DNA of 64,000 nucleotides from Distichodus sexfasciatus (GCA_032718565.1 JAVGVS010000759.1:1-64000), one strand, 5' to 3'; shown: positions 48,813-58,065, counted from the first letter of the stretch. Made by a program: numbers and translations. The notes: generated by a model from the letters alone, not told the origin.

Positions 48813-51800
48813 TGTGTGTGGGGGTGTGAAAGTAGGCGACCTTATCTTTGGACATTTCCTATAGCTGAACTCTGGCACCAGGCACCACGTTGGCGAGGGA
48901 AGCCGGAGGGGGGTTGTGTTTTCCACACGCTTTTCCGCCTCGTCCGTGGAAAGAAGAAGAAGCTCGCGGCATAAATCGCACGATTCGGAGAGAAAACGGT
49001 GCTTCATTTTAGTCGAACCCTTTAAAAATCCTTGTAAATGACCTCATTAAACATCATTTTGCTTCTGTTTATTTTGGCTGTGGGATTAGCGTTAGGGTTA
49101 CAAGCGGCCGAGTCACGCTCCACATATCTTGCCTCAGAACTTGGTGGAGGAGTTTTGCATCCCCAGGCTTTGTGTGTGAGTGTGTTTGTGAGTGTGTGTC
49201 TGTGCTTCCACACGCTCTCTCGAGTTACAGTAGCTGATAGCCATCTGATAAGCCAGCACAGCCTATTCCATAAGTTAAGGTTAAAGTTTAACTCAGGTTT
49301 ACAGTATAACTATTAGGAAAGTGATCTTCTGAAATGAATCCGAGCTGCTTTTCTAATGTTCCATAATTATTGAGATATTTGGATATGAATTAAGGGGACA
49401 GAAGAAATGTTGTTCAGTCACTCGAAATAGTTATGATAGTAATTTACCGATCCACTACAAATCAAATTAGAACACCAAAAAATCAGGTGCAATCACTTTT
49501 TAAAATTTATTTTATTCATTTTTCTAAACATTTCCCTCCCCCTCAACTCACACACACGGGAACACAGTGGGCCACAGACTACTGCTTACTCTGAATGGTG
49601 GTCCCTGGGACAGAACCAGCTGCAAACCTCTGCCAAAAATGAAAAAAGCTTATGAACCACTTTACAGTAAAACATCACTATTAGTGCCACCTAGCGGCTC
49701 AGTTGAGTATTGCAGCAGTAGCTCTCTACTAAATCAGACTTCAAATCTTCTTCTTCTTCTTCTACTTCCTCCTCTTTCGGCTTTTCCCTTCAGGGATCGC
49801 CACAGCGAATCATCTGTCTCCATCTAGTCCTATCTTCTGCATCCTCTACCCTCACACCAACTAACTTCATGTCCTCTTTCACCCCATCCATAAATCTCCT
49901 TTTTGGTCTTCCTCTCAGCCTCCTGCCTGGTGGCTCCAACCTCCGCATCCTTCTACCTGTGTACTCATTGTCTCTCCTCTGGACGTGTCCAAACCATCTC
50001 AGTCTGGCCTCTCTGACTTTATCACCAAAACATCTAACATGAGCTGTCCCTCTGATGGACTCATTCCTGATCCTATCCATCCTCGTCACCCCCAAAGAGA
50101 ACCTCAACATCTTGAGCTCTGCAACCTCCAGTTCTGCCTCCTGTCTTTTCCTCATCGGCACTGTCTCCAAACCATACAACATGGCCAGTCTCACTACTGT
50201 CTTGTACACCTTTCCTTTCATTCTTGCTGAAACCCTTTTATCACACATCACACCTGACACTTTTCTCCACCCATTCCAACCTGCTTGCACACGCTTCTTC
50301 ACCTCTTTTCCACACTCTCCGTTGCTTTGGAACATAGACCCTAAGTACATTAAGTCCTAAATGATAAGACAATTTCCCATTCAAGGATTAAGCCTAGTTC
50401 TAGACTAGCGTTGAGTTTAAATGGTAAATCTCTATTGATACTACAATTTAGTCCAAGACTAGGCTTAATTCCTGAGCAAGAAACCAGCCCTAGAAAATCT
50501 TTCTATATAAATGTTATGCTCATTGTTGCAACAAGCCTGGAACCTTTGATTATGCAGCGTCAGGTTATGTGTTATGTTCAGTGGTTAAGTTTACGATCTA
50601 AGGTTCCACATTTAGGATCTAAGGTTCCAATATTAGGATCTTAAATTCTGAGATTAGAATCTAAAGTTCCAAGATTAAGATCTAATGTTCCAAGTTTAAA
50701 ATATAAGATTCCAAATTTAGCATCTAATGTTCCAAGATTAAGATCTAATGTTCCAAGATTAAAATCTAATGTTCCAAGATTAAGATCTAATGTTCCAAGA
50801 TTAAGATCTGATGTTCCAAGATTAAGATCTGATGTTCCAAGATTAAAATCTAATGTTCCAAGATTAAGATCTAATGTTCCAAGATTAGGTTCTAGGGTCC
50901 CAAGATGAAGATGTGTTCTGTTCTGTAATTAATCAGAGTCTGGTTGTTGTGGTCTTAAGTTTCCGAATCACTGGCGATCATTTAAAGAAATTCTGTAGTT
51001 TATGTTTAATTAGCCAAATCTAAATCTTAAACTTTAATCAGGAAAATCTATTTATTTTCACTGAATAAAATTCACCTCAAGCGTTTCAAGCCGCTTTAGC
51101 TTTCATTCATTTTTAGCCACTTTGTCGTCTTTCCAAATGAGCAGCTTTTACCTGAGCAGGCTACATTTGAACAGTTAGAGCAGTGGAATGATTTATTCTA
51201 AACAATTAGCAGTTTGACTTGCAGTAGGTCAAGCGCTGGAAAACGTCCAGTGAGAGCAGACAGAGTTTTGTAAGCTGTAAGCTGAAGATGAATGATGATA
51301 TATTGATATGTTGAAACGCTCAGATGCAGCTCATTCTGTCTCTTTTCACAGCTGAAAGAGATTGATATTGGCAACATAAGTCTCGAATAGTGTCCACTCA
51401 CTGTAGAGATACTGGCGTTGTTTAGAGGAAGTAATGCTTTTAGGATATCCGTGAGCTATCTATCAGTTCTGCGTGAACTGCCCGTTGACGTGACCTTCTC
51501 CTTGTCCTTGTCCCGCTCTATCTTGTAGGTCACTACGACGCTCTGCAGCCGAACACGGCCTTCCAGTTCATCCGAGATCCGTCGGTGGGGCAGATCGCGC
51601 TGGCCTTCCTGCAGGCCTCCTTCGCCTTCAGCGGCTGGAACTTCCTCAACTACGTCACAGAGGAGGTGGTGGAGCCACGCAAGTGAGTTCAATCTCCAAC
51701 TCTTCGCTTCCAGCCGGAAAACCGGATTTCAGCCGTTGAGTGGAATTTGAGTTACATTCCTCTCTTGCAGGAATCTCCCACGTGCCATCTACATCTCCAT

Positions 51801-54800
51801 CCCTCTGGTCACGTTAGTGTACACACTCACCAACATCGCCTACTTCTCCTCCATGACCCCCGAGGAGCTGCTGGCATCCAACGCTGTCGCTGTGGTGAGT
51901 GGCCTCTTGAACTTCGCTGGGCCAGTTTCCCCAACTATACTCAGGCTTATGCCTAGACTAACATTACGGTTAGGGAGTTGGCGCCGTGATTGGAAGGTCG
52001 CCGGTTTGAAGCCCGGACTGGTAAAAGATACCACTGAGGTACTCGTGAGCAAGGTACCGTCCCCAAGCGGTGCCCCCTGGACACTGCCAAAAAAAAGCTG
52101 CCGACTGCTCCTTCACAGATGGGTCAAATACAGAGGTCTTTGTGGCAGTTGTTAGCGTGGCGGATAGGGAGTTGGCCCCATGACCAGAAGGATGCCAGCA
52201 AGGTACCGTACCGAAGCAGGGGGTGTCCCAGTCCGTAGACCATCACAGGCCGTGGAGTGTTTTATTTTGAAAATCGCTTCCTTCTGTGTTTCACTGACTA
52301 TAAGGAAACTCACTTGGTCAAAAGGTGAAATGTTGTCTTTCTTGTCTTTTGTTACACATCTCAACCACCGGTACACGGTGCAAAAAGGTTGGTGACCACT
52401 GACTTAAGGCATGATATCGCCACCTGCTGGCACGTTTTGGAACTGACAGTGCAAAATCCTAAACCTTGAATTTGCCCAACATGTCTAAACATGTTCTGGG
52501 GTGTGTTTGTCAAAAGCATAGTCACTAACGTTTTGCCAACTACGTTATCAGCTAATATAGTGTTGCTAACGTACTTAGCAAAACGTTAGCAACTGTGCTT
52601 TTGGGAACCGCCCCTGGTCAGTCTGTGATTTGTGCCCCATTCTGGCCCTACTACAGTTTGCTCACTTTATTTTTGATTTCTTATAGTGTTTTAGTCGGTG
52701 ACTTTTAACCTCGACTTGTCCTTCTCAAACAGTCAACCTGTGACTTGCCTTTGACTTGCAGACTTTTGGTGAGAAGTTGTTGGGAATGTTCTCCTGGGTG
52801 ATGCCCATCTCTGTGGCTCTGTCCACGTTCGGAGGGATTAACGGCTACCTCTTCACCTCCTCCAGGTAAATGCACACTGACACGTTCTCGTCCATGTGAA
52901 CCACTTTATTTTTGCCGTTGCCAGTGCCATTGTGGTTGCTCAAATGTTGTGGCTGTGACGTGAAAACTGGCCGAGTAGGAAGACTTTGATTCAAATGCAC
53001 TGAAGTGAACGAGGAAAAGAATGAGGGATGACAAAAGTAGGAAACAGACGAGTGCGGGTGGAAACAGATTCAGCGAGGTGATCTGAGGTGGCATAAGAAC
53101 CGCGTTGACCGTCATGTGAAAGCAGACGAAGGGAAGCTTTCGAGTCCCCCGTCCCATGTATTCTTAAAGTCAAGTCAAGTCAACATTTATTTCTAAAGCA
53201 CATTTAAAAGCAACAGTGTTGCACCAAAGTGCTGTACAACATAATACAAATTTGACAGCATAAAAGAAACACCAATCCAATAAAAGGCATCAAGGCCTTA
53301 AAATAACATTAATTGAAAGCTAATGAAAAAAGATAAGATTTAAGAATCAATTTAAAATTAGCTAACGAAGGAGCAAATCTCACTCTTTCGGCCAAACTGT
53401 TCCAAAGTTTAGGGGCTGCAGTTGAAAAAGCCCGGCCACCCTTAGTTTTGCAGCGACAACGTGGGACCGTTAAGAAAAGCTGACTACTAGACCTGAGTGC
53501 TCTTTGAGGTGTATAAGGAGTAAGAAGGTCAGAAATATATTTCGGTGCAAGTTCAGATAAAGCCTTATACACAAAGACAGCTATTTTAAAATCAATTCTG
53601 AACTGTACAGGCAGCCAATGTAGCGAAGCTAAAACCGGAGCAATGTGATCCCTCTTCTTAGTTCCCATTAGAAGCCTTGCTGCTGCATTTTGCACAATTT
53701 GCAGACGAGAGATGGACGTTTGAGGCAAACCATAATAAAGGGAGTTACAGTAGTCCAAGCGTGATGTGATAAAAGCATGGATTACTGTTTCTAGGTCCTT
53801 ATGAGGCAAAGACTGTTTCAGTTTCGCAGTCGATCTCAGATGGAAAAAGCTGCCCTTAATCACTGTACCAATTTGTTTTTCAAAGTTGAGTAACGAGTCT
53901 ACTATAACACCTAGATTCCTTACATAGGGTTGGACAGTGGCAGAGATAGACCCTAAGTTAAAAGCAGGAGAATTTCTAGAATGACTTAAAACCAGGATTT
54001 CGCATTTGCTTTCATTCAGCTGTAAAAAATTAGACGCCATCCAAGATTTTATCTCCTCCAAACAGCTATGCAGCCTATTCAAACAGGAACTGCTGTCAGT
54101 TTTTACTGGAAGATAAAACTGAGTATCGTCAGCATAACAGTGGTAGGAGATTTTATATTTTTTTAAAATAGCTCCAAGGGGAAGCATGTACAGAGAAAAG
54201 AGAAGAGGGCCTAAAATAGACCCTTGGGGCACACCACATGACAGAGGAGCCGACGAAGATGTGAACTTCCCAATGCACACCGAGAATGATCTCCCTCTGA
54301 GATATGAGGCCAACCACTGAAGAGCAGTACCCTGAATTCCAACCAAGTTTTCTAAACGATGCAGCAAAATGCTATGATCAATTGTATCAAATGCCGCACT
54401 TAAATCTAGTAAAACAAGAACCGCATGAGAGCCCGAATCAAGGACTTGCGAGAGATCATTTGTAACTTTCAACAGCGCACTTTCTGTGCTGTGCAAAGAT
54501 CTAAACCCAGACTGGAAAGTATCCTGAATATTGCAGGTACTAATGAAGGAATCCAGCTGACTATAGACCACTCTCTCTAAAATTTTTGAGATAAACGGCA
54601 ATTTTGAAATAGGTCTAAAATTATCGAGGACAGATGGATCCAGATGAGATTTCTTTAGCAGAGGATGAACCACAGCATGTTTGAAACTCACTGGAACAAC
54701 TCCATTTACTAAGGAATTATTAATGATAGCTGTTACGGCAGGAGAGGGAGAAAAGGGAGAGAAGGAATGGGTTCTTATGGGGAAAATAAACAACAGATAA

Positions 54801-56993
54801 AAAGGATGGAAAAGACGAGTGCAGGTCGTGATGGCTACACATGTGCCAAGAGGCCCATGAGCCCTCGAATTTGCAGATTTGGTGGCTTTGTGAAGAACGG
54901 CGGCCGTGCAGTAAAGTGTCTATGGGGAGAAAAATGGACGAAAAACTCACGGACGAGTGTGAGTATCAAAAAGGTGTATACAAGCACCCCCACACCACTA
55001 CAGGCCACACGTTTCTAGCACAAAAACTGCAGGAGGAGTAATGGTCAGAAATAAAAATCTAATAATGATATGTGATGCTCACCGCAGTCACATCAAAACG
55101 GTCAGTTCCGATGGCGGTGATACACTTAACGTACAAAAAGCATTCTCTCTGTTTCTCAGGTTGTGTTTCTCAGGCGCGAGAGAAGGTCACCTGCCCTACC
55201 TACTGGCCATGATCCATATGAAAAACTGCACACCAATTCCAGCTCTGCTCGTCTGTGTAAGTGATACATTATCACAACCACACACACTATCAAAGGAGAT
55301 GAACGCTGCGTATATGAAGGAATGCACGATAATGTCGGAATCGTATCGGAATCTGTCCGTAACTGCTTAGATTTGTCCAGTATTTCCAGCCGATATTTGA
55401 TGCCGCGTTTATTGTGCGTGGAAAAGGTAGCGCTTGTGCCACGCACATCCAAAGTCCGAGGTGGGATTTTATACGGCCCGGCCTAATGACCTTAAATATA
55501 TGGCGTTATTTTGAGCCAAAACTCTCACCACGCAGTGGAACGTTCGCGAGCAAAATCTCTTGTCTTTACGCGCTCAACTCGTGCTCGAAGAAAACTGCGG
55601 GTTTGCCTCACATAGCGAATGTGAGCTCGCACATGGGCTGTGTCCCGATCCGCGGACTGCCACACTTAATAATATGGTAGGTAGGGCGCTCTCATCATAC
55701 TTTTCTATGCGGTAGTATGCATCTCGGGAAATAGCCGGGGCTGTATCTTAATAACTCTCTACGCACTAGGTAGTGCACATGGAGTGTCACACGGGCCTGG
55801 TTTGACTTGGTACACCATATAGAGGGGGAAGTGACGTCTTCTTAAAATATTGTGCATTACACTCTAAGTGCTCCGTTCTGCTTTCACGTTGGCGCTGTGT
55901 TAGAAATGTCAGAGTTATGGCGTTATTTTTGTGCCAGTGGAACATGCTCTCTTTCCGCTAAATATACTCTGACCCATCTTTTTCTCTCTCTCTCTCTCTC
56001 TAGTGTACTGCCACCATTGTGATCCTCTGCATTGGTGAAACCCATAACCTGATCAACTACGTGTCTTTCATAAACTACCTCTCGTATGGCGTCACCATCG
56101 CCGGCCTGCTCTACTACCGCTGGAAGAAGCCCAAACTCTTCAGGCCCATTAAGGTACAACCAGGAGCCACCTTCTCCACCAACACTCAATTATTCGTAAG
56201 AAAAGCGTTTCATCGTAAGCAAAGACCACTGTACTGGAGTGCGTTTCCCAAAGTCATTGTTGCTAACAATTTGGTCTTTTTAGTCCCGCTTTCAGGAACT
56301 GAAACTAACGAGACGACAAACCTCAATGCTTCATTTATTTGTTCCTCTCTCTCTTTAACCTTCTTCCTCTTCGTTGTGTTCAGGTGAACTTGTTGGTCCC
56401 CATCAGTTACCTGGTGTTCTGGGCGGTGCTGCTGGGCTTCAGCCTGTACTCGGAGCCGGTGGTGTGTGGCATGGGGTTGGTGATCATGCTCACCGGCGTG
56501 CCCATCTACTTCATCGGGGTGCAGTGGGCAGACAAACCGCGCTGGATCTACAGGGCAGTGGGTAAGACGTAGGGGTGCACGATTCAGAAAATGCCACGTT
56601 ACGATTGCATTCCGATTCTTGGGCTCGCGATTCGATTCAAAATCGATTCACGATTCATAAACGATTCACAATTCAATACATAGATTGAAGAACGTGCGGT
56701 CGCTATGCGCTTGGCAAGACAAGCTGAAGCTGTTAAACACTAGTAAGTGCTTTAGTGCTGCTCTCTGAGATAGAGAAAAGCGCATCAGTGAGAAGAAGTG
56801 TGTGACCTCACGCTCTTCTGAGGAAGCATATGTGCAGCTGGGTTTATGAGCGTGAAAAGTAACAAGTTTGCTTGGTTGTGTTTCAGAATGTGTGACGTAT
56901 CTGGGCCAGAAGGTGTGTTACGTGGTCTTCCCTCAAGATGACCCGTCCGAGACTGAACCCCTCACGGCAAACGCGGAGAAGTCCGACCTCTGA
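34826..56993 (+). CDS. slc7a10: Asc-type amino acid transporter 1 (SLC7A10), complete, 11 exons
   Basis: Asc-1 is the light chain of a heteromeric, Na+-independent exchanger of small neutral amino acids (Gly, Ala, Ser, Cys, D-Ser). It pairs by a disulfide with the SLC3A2 heavy chain at the plasma membrane. Exons: 34826-35003, 39506-39710, 40559-40710, 48644-48769, 51529-51682, 51771-51894, 52762-52865, 55160-55256, 56004-56153, 56384-56561, 56887-56993. Total is 1575 nt, 524 codons plus TGA; human is about 523. All introns are GT-AG and phases agree. Visible hallmarks are ERVTLKKEIGLMSACAIIIG before TM1, the GSGIF substrate loop (residues 64-68), the extracellular Cys163 expected to bond SLC3A2, and TM6 FAFSGWNFLNYVTEE (252-266). 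Twelve TM helices are expected. LAT2 (SLC7A8) is the nearest alternative, but TM1-TM4 and the rhpn2 linkage fit SLC7A10. The N-terminus has nine consecutive glycines. Confidence 0.94.
35004..39505 (+). other. slc7a10 intron 1
   Basis: A 4.5-kb intron. The first 800 bases stay CpG-rich (CpG-island shore). A cgattc-type MITE fragment lies at about 37725-37865 and a tetranucleotide (CTCA)n run at 38738-38763. No coding content seen. Confidence 0.8.
39506..39710 (+). CDS. slc7a10: slc7a10 exon 2 (residues 60-127, TM1-TM2)
   Basis: Acceptor ttttctgcag. Encodes GNIIGSGIFISPKGVLEHAG with the GSGIF substrate-binding loop, TM2 and IPKSGGDYSYVTEIFGGLVG. Donor GTAAGG, codon for Gly128 split GG|G. Confidence 0.95.
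40250..40345 (-). mobile_element. tRNA-derived SINE fragment (intron 2)
   Basis: Reverse-strand SINE: cccatccgtaattgagcag, ggggacggcacctttgctc, atgagtacctcagtagtacc and a degenerate B box. It adjoins a hAT-like block (40020-40240) beginning gaggtcaccaaccgctttt, whose end type recurs at 52385-52405. Confidence 0.7.
40559..40710 (+). CDS. slc7a10: slc7a10 exon 3 (residues 128-178, TM3)
   Basis: Encodes FLLLWSAVWIMYPTTLAVIA, LTFSNYVLQPAFPDCLPP and the start of the next helix. Cys163 in PDCLPP is the position of the conserved SLC3A2-linking cysteine in the family. Acceptor ttttacggcag, donor GTGAGT. Confidence 0.95.
41429..42012 (+). repeat. Interspersed repeat with CACTAGGTAGTGCA core (copy 3)
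   Basis: Starts gatgcgcgataatatcgg. Contains ctctctatgcactaggtag and gacttggcgctgtgttagaa. A possible right end reads ctctgcatccctc (about 42001-42013), which would pair with a gagggatgca-type left end. Confidence 0.7.
42270..42380 (+). promoter_or_regulatory. Intronic CpG cluster with GC boxes and CCAAT
   Basis: ccccgggcggggacgcagag, gcggggcgtccccagcg and cgcccaatcgccacgcgg occur within about 80 bases. This is far richer in CpG than its surroundings. The motifs resemble a small promoter or enhancer; no exon start is evident downstream before the polypurine tract. Confidence 0.35.
42524..43212. repeat. Polypurine (GA-rich) tract
   Basis: About 690 bases of nearly uninterrupted purine on the slc7a10 sense strand, with a short TG run at 42574-42598. 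The long serine/leucine reverse frame across it is a low-complexity artefact. Confidence 0.95.
43484..43588 (-). mobile_element. tRNA-derived SINE fragment
   Basis: Reverse-strand copy: gtgagtaccttagtggctcc, cggtccggtactggaaccc (degenerate B box) and agctaccagctgcacc. CA runs flank it (43412-43435 and 43593-43620). Confidence 0.6.
43709..43773. repeat. (CA)n microsatellite
   Basis: CA run with CGCA interruptions in intron 3. Confidence 0.95.
44638..45012. mobile_element. hAT-type MITE with 8-bp target duplication
   Basis: Starts TAGGGCTGGGTTC and ends ACGATACCAGCGCTA, giving TAGSGCTGG inverted ends. Flanks are ctatctac (44630-44637) and ctttctac (45013-45020), a one-mismatch 8-bp duplication. 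The interior is rich in aatcgattc motifs. Confidence 0.85.
45052..45377. mobile_element. hAT-type MITE with probable 8-bp target duplication
   Basis: Starts TAAGGGTCGTCCGATTATTA; the reverse of its right end reads TAGAGGTCGGCCGATAATC. Flanks atatatag (45044-45051) and atgtgtag (45378-45385) match at 6 of 8 positions. Only 39 bases separate it from the preceding MITE. Confidence 0.75.
46660..46897 (+). repeat. Common fish interspersed repeat (tgggaggaaac core)
   Basis: attatctgaaccgcttcatg, ggcgaaccggcgtctatcc, caatttcgagtaaccaatc, gactgtgggaggaaaccc and gcggcagcgctaaccaccgt. I recognise this arrangement as a repeat very common in fish genomes; no superfamily is asserted. Confidence 0.65.
47470..48395. 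repeat. 21-bp minisatellite, first block (intron 3)
   Basis: About 43 imperfect copies of atctaaggttccaagattagg, with variants such as ggtcccaaaattaggctcc forming a longer mosaic. The same unit recurs at 50587-50912 in the same orientation. Confidence 0.92.
48410..48557. mobile_element. Short TIR element upstream of exon 4
   Basis: Left end tttacgtagggctgg, then tatgaccttaaat. The reverse of the right end reads tttacgtagggctggg, then tttgaccttaaat. The inverted repeats are about 35 bases, interior AT-rich, total about 145 bp. No clear target duplication. It lies under 90 bases before the exon 4 acceptor. Confidence 0.65.
48644..48769 (+). CDS. slc7a10: slc7a10 exon 4 (residues 179-220, TM4-TM5)
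   Basis: Encodes LLLTWVNCSSVRWATRIQDF and FTVGKLLALVLIIVVGMVQI. Acceptor tcttccccag, donor GTATGT. It sits between two blocks of the same 21-bp minisatellite (47470-48395 and 50587-50912). Confidence 0.95.
49746..50353 (-). mobile_element. 5'-truncated RTE-like LINE, C-terminal ORF part
   Basis: A 186-codon open reverse frame contains YLGSMFQSNGECGKEVKKRV, RLRWFGHVQRRDNEYTGRR and RGRPKRRFMDGVKEDMK and ends RWRQMIRCGDP. This is the familiar C-terminal end of fish RTE-type retrotransposon proteins. It terminates in an agaagaagaagaag tail (cttcttcttc on plus at 49748). Upstream RT domains are missing. Confidence 0.8.
50587..50912. repeat. 21-bp minisatellite, second block (intron 4)
   Basis: About 15 copies. 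The 3' part is very regular (atctaatgttccaagattaa, at least seven times from 50710), more homogeneous than the block at 47470-48395. Confidence 0.92.
51529..51682 (+). CDS. slc7a10: slc7a10 exon 5 (residues 221-271, TM6)
   Basis: Encodes an extracellular segment, then GQIALAFLQASFAFSGWNFL and NYVTEEVVEPRK. FAFSGWN is the discontinuous TM6 segment lining the substrate site in this family. Donor GTGAGT, Lys272 split AA|G. Confidence 0.95.
51771..51894 (+). CDS. slc7a10: slc7a10 exon 6 (residues 272-313, TM7)
   Basis: Encodes NLPRAIYISIPLVTLVYTLT, NIAYFSSMTPEELLASNAVA and V. Separated from exon 5 by only an 88-base intron. Donor GTGAGT, phase 0. Confidence 0.95.
51895..52761 (+). other. slc7a10 intron 6 with SINE and hAT-like repeat
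   Basis: Contains a SINE (51966-52150), a partial second SINE head (52151-52215) and a block ending aaaaaggttggtgaccactg (52385-52405). The rest is unremarkable. Confidence 0.75.
51966..52150 (+). mobile_element. tRNA-derived SINE, followed by a partial second head
   Basis: ttagggagttggcgccgtg, gccggtttgaagcccggac (degenerate B box), ataccactgaggtactcgtg, aaggtaccgtccccaagcgg and gatgggtcaaatacagaggt. At 52151-52215 a second head (atagggagttggccccatg) repeats with an internal deletion up to aaggtaccgtaccgaagc. Confidence 0.75.
52762..52865 (+). CDS. slc7a10: slc7a10 exon 7 (residues 314-347, TM8)
   Basis: Encodes TFGEKLLGMFSWVMPISVAL and STFGGINGYLFTSS, a highly conserved LAT-family block. 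Acceptor tgacttgcag, donor GTAAAT, Arg348 split AG|G. Confidence 0.95.
52866..55159 (+). other. slc7a10 intron 7
   Basis: Mostly occupied by the antisense LINE. The flanks 52866-53166 and 54746-55140 show nothing recognisable. Confidence 0.8.
53167..54745 (-). mobile_element. 5'-truncated CR1/L2-like LINE with long open RT frame
   Basis: A 494-codon reverse open frame (54793-53309) carries reverse transcriptase motifs in order: NFRPISKLPFISKILERVV (58-76), LLDLSAAFDTIDHS (128-141), GVPQGSILGPLLFSLYM (187-203) and YADD (220-223). The thumb and C-terminal region follows, including LHWLPVQFRIDFKIAVF. No stop or frameshift interrupts it. The endonuclease domain is absent and the first 18 or so codons look like flanking DNA. 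The 3' end carries a ttgacttgact-type tail (aagtcaagtcaagtcaac on plus at 53167). It sits antisense in slc7a10 intron 7. Confidence 0.88.
55160..55256 (+). CDS. slc7a10: slc7a10 exon 8 (residues 348-380)
   Basis: Encodes LCFSGAREGHLPYLLAMIHM and KNCTPIPALLVC. FSGAREGHLP and CTPIPALL are family signatures. Donor GTAAGT, phase 0. Confidence 0.95.
55325..55955 (+). repeat. Interspersed repeat with CACTAGGTAGTGCA core (copy 4)
   Basis: gcacgataatgtcggaatcg, ggtagcgcttgtgccacgc, cgcactaggtagtgcacatg, gacttggtacaccatatag and ggcgctgtgttagaaatg. It fills most of slc7a10 intron 8 and ends about 50 bases before the exon 9 acceptor. Confidence 0.7.
56004..56153 (+). CDS. slc7a10: slc7a10 exon 9 (residues 381-430, TM9-TM10)
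   Basis: Encodes CTATIVILCIGETHNLINYV, SFINYLSYGVTIAGLLYYRW and KKPKLFRPIK. Acceptor after a CT run (ctctctctag), donor GTACAA. Confidence 0.95.
56384..56561 (+). CDS. slc7a10: slc7a10 exon 10 (residues 431-489, TM11-TM12)
   Basis: Encodes VNLLVPISYLVFWAVLLGFS, LYSEPVVCGMGLVIMLTGVP and IYFIGVQWADKPRW. Donor GTAAGACG at 56562; a hAT-like MITE begins 8 bases beyond the exon end. Confidence 0.95.
56570..56742 (+). mobile_element. hAT-like MITE adjoining the exon 10 splice donor
   Basis: Starts TAGGGGTGCACGATTC 8 bases after exon 10, contains gattcttgggctcgcgattc and cgattcataaacgattcac (cgattc family), and appears to end near ttaaacacta. The 8 bases before it (gtaagacg) and after it (gtaagtgc, 56743-56750) share gtaag. 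The right boundary is tentative. Confidence 0.6.
56887..56993 (+). CDS. slc7a10: slc7a10 exon 11 (residues 490-524 and stop)
   Basis: Encodes ECVTYLGQKVCYVVFPQDDP and SETEPLTANAEKSDL, then TGA (56991-56993). GQ.VC.VV.PQD matches the cytosolic C-terminal region of Asc-1. Confidence 0.93.
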
Positions 56994-58065
56994 GCTTCAC
57001 GTCATCCAGGGAAAAGAATTAACCCTTCCTTTTATGTTTCATTTTTAAACTTCCGTTAACGTGCAGGTCGGCAACCTTTCAGGTTCCCAAGAGGAGGCCG
57101 TAGCTGCAGGGGCGGAGCATTTTGCCCCTATTCTTTTAATGTGTATTATTACGTTCATTCTCCACTTCCGTTCCGCCAGCGGATATCGGCTCGCGCGAAA
57201 AAGGACCGTCCTTCCTTTAAAAAGGAACTTGTTTACACCACCTTCCTCTCAGCACCATTCGGAGGAAATTTCCTTTCCCCTTTTTTGAAAAATGCTGCCT
57301 GTTTTTTGCTCTTGCCACACAGTGTCCTTTTTGCTAACATTCTTTGCATTTCCGTGTTAACACCAAGAAGCCCTTTGTGTGTATGTTTCAATGTTTTTGA
57401 GGTTTATATTCTAATCAATATTCCGTTCCAGTGCTTGGTACAAGGTGGCCTGTGATTACGCGGTGTGTGTGTGGGTGTGTGTGTAATAGGAATAATAAGT
57501 GACTGAGGTTCGGCTTGGTATCAGGTGTCCTTAAAACCGGCGTGTCTACGTCTCAAGCATACGGCAACTTGACTAGACTAGAAGAATTGAATTGAAGAAT
57601 CCTCACATATAAACACTTACAAACCGTAAGCTAAACCCTGTCACTGTCATGTAGTATGTATTTTCTTCATCCTAAAGCATGTCAGTATAACTTCAGGAGC
57701 ATGAATGGGAATCTGGGTGGAAATCTCATGTGGTGTTTCCTCAAAACTGCAAATCATAATCACAATGAATGAAGGAAAAGAATGAGTACCTGTTTTCATA
57801 ATACTTGAACAGTCTGTTCAGGATTATCTGGATTTTTCAGTTACAAAATTACTCAAATGATTTTGACAATACTTCAGTGTTCATTTGATGTAGCTGAAAA
57901 CTGACCCGTATTCTTTCATTTGTAGGGCATTGGGCTGATATTGAAGATAATTATGTGTCAGGCGATAATGTAAATATACAAATGTGCAGTGGTTTATAGT
58001 ACACAAGTAACTGTAATTGTTGAGTGCCAGCAGCTCTATTTATTATTTAATAATCTTCTCCTTTT

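Larger units (their letters stand above)
48770..51528 (+). other. slc7a10 intron 4
   Basis: Starts with a TG run (48781-48803). Holds an RTE-like LINE fragment in reverse (49746-50353) and the second 21-bp minisatellite block (50587-50912). Nothing else recognised in 48860-49740 or 50920-51500. Confidence 0.8.

Noticed and set aside
49790..50350. 186-codon frame as a host gene in intron 4
   Set aside because: The RLRWFGHVQRRD...RWRQMIRCGDP end is the familiar C-terminus of fish RTE-type retrotransposons.
53309..54793. 494-codon open frame as a host gene inside intron 7
   Set aside because: Ordered reverse transcriptase motifs with YADD and a simple-repeat 3' tail identify it as a non-LTR retrotransposon.
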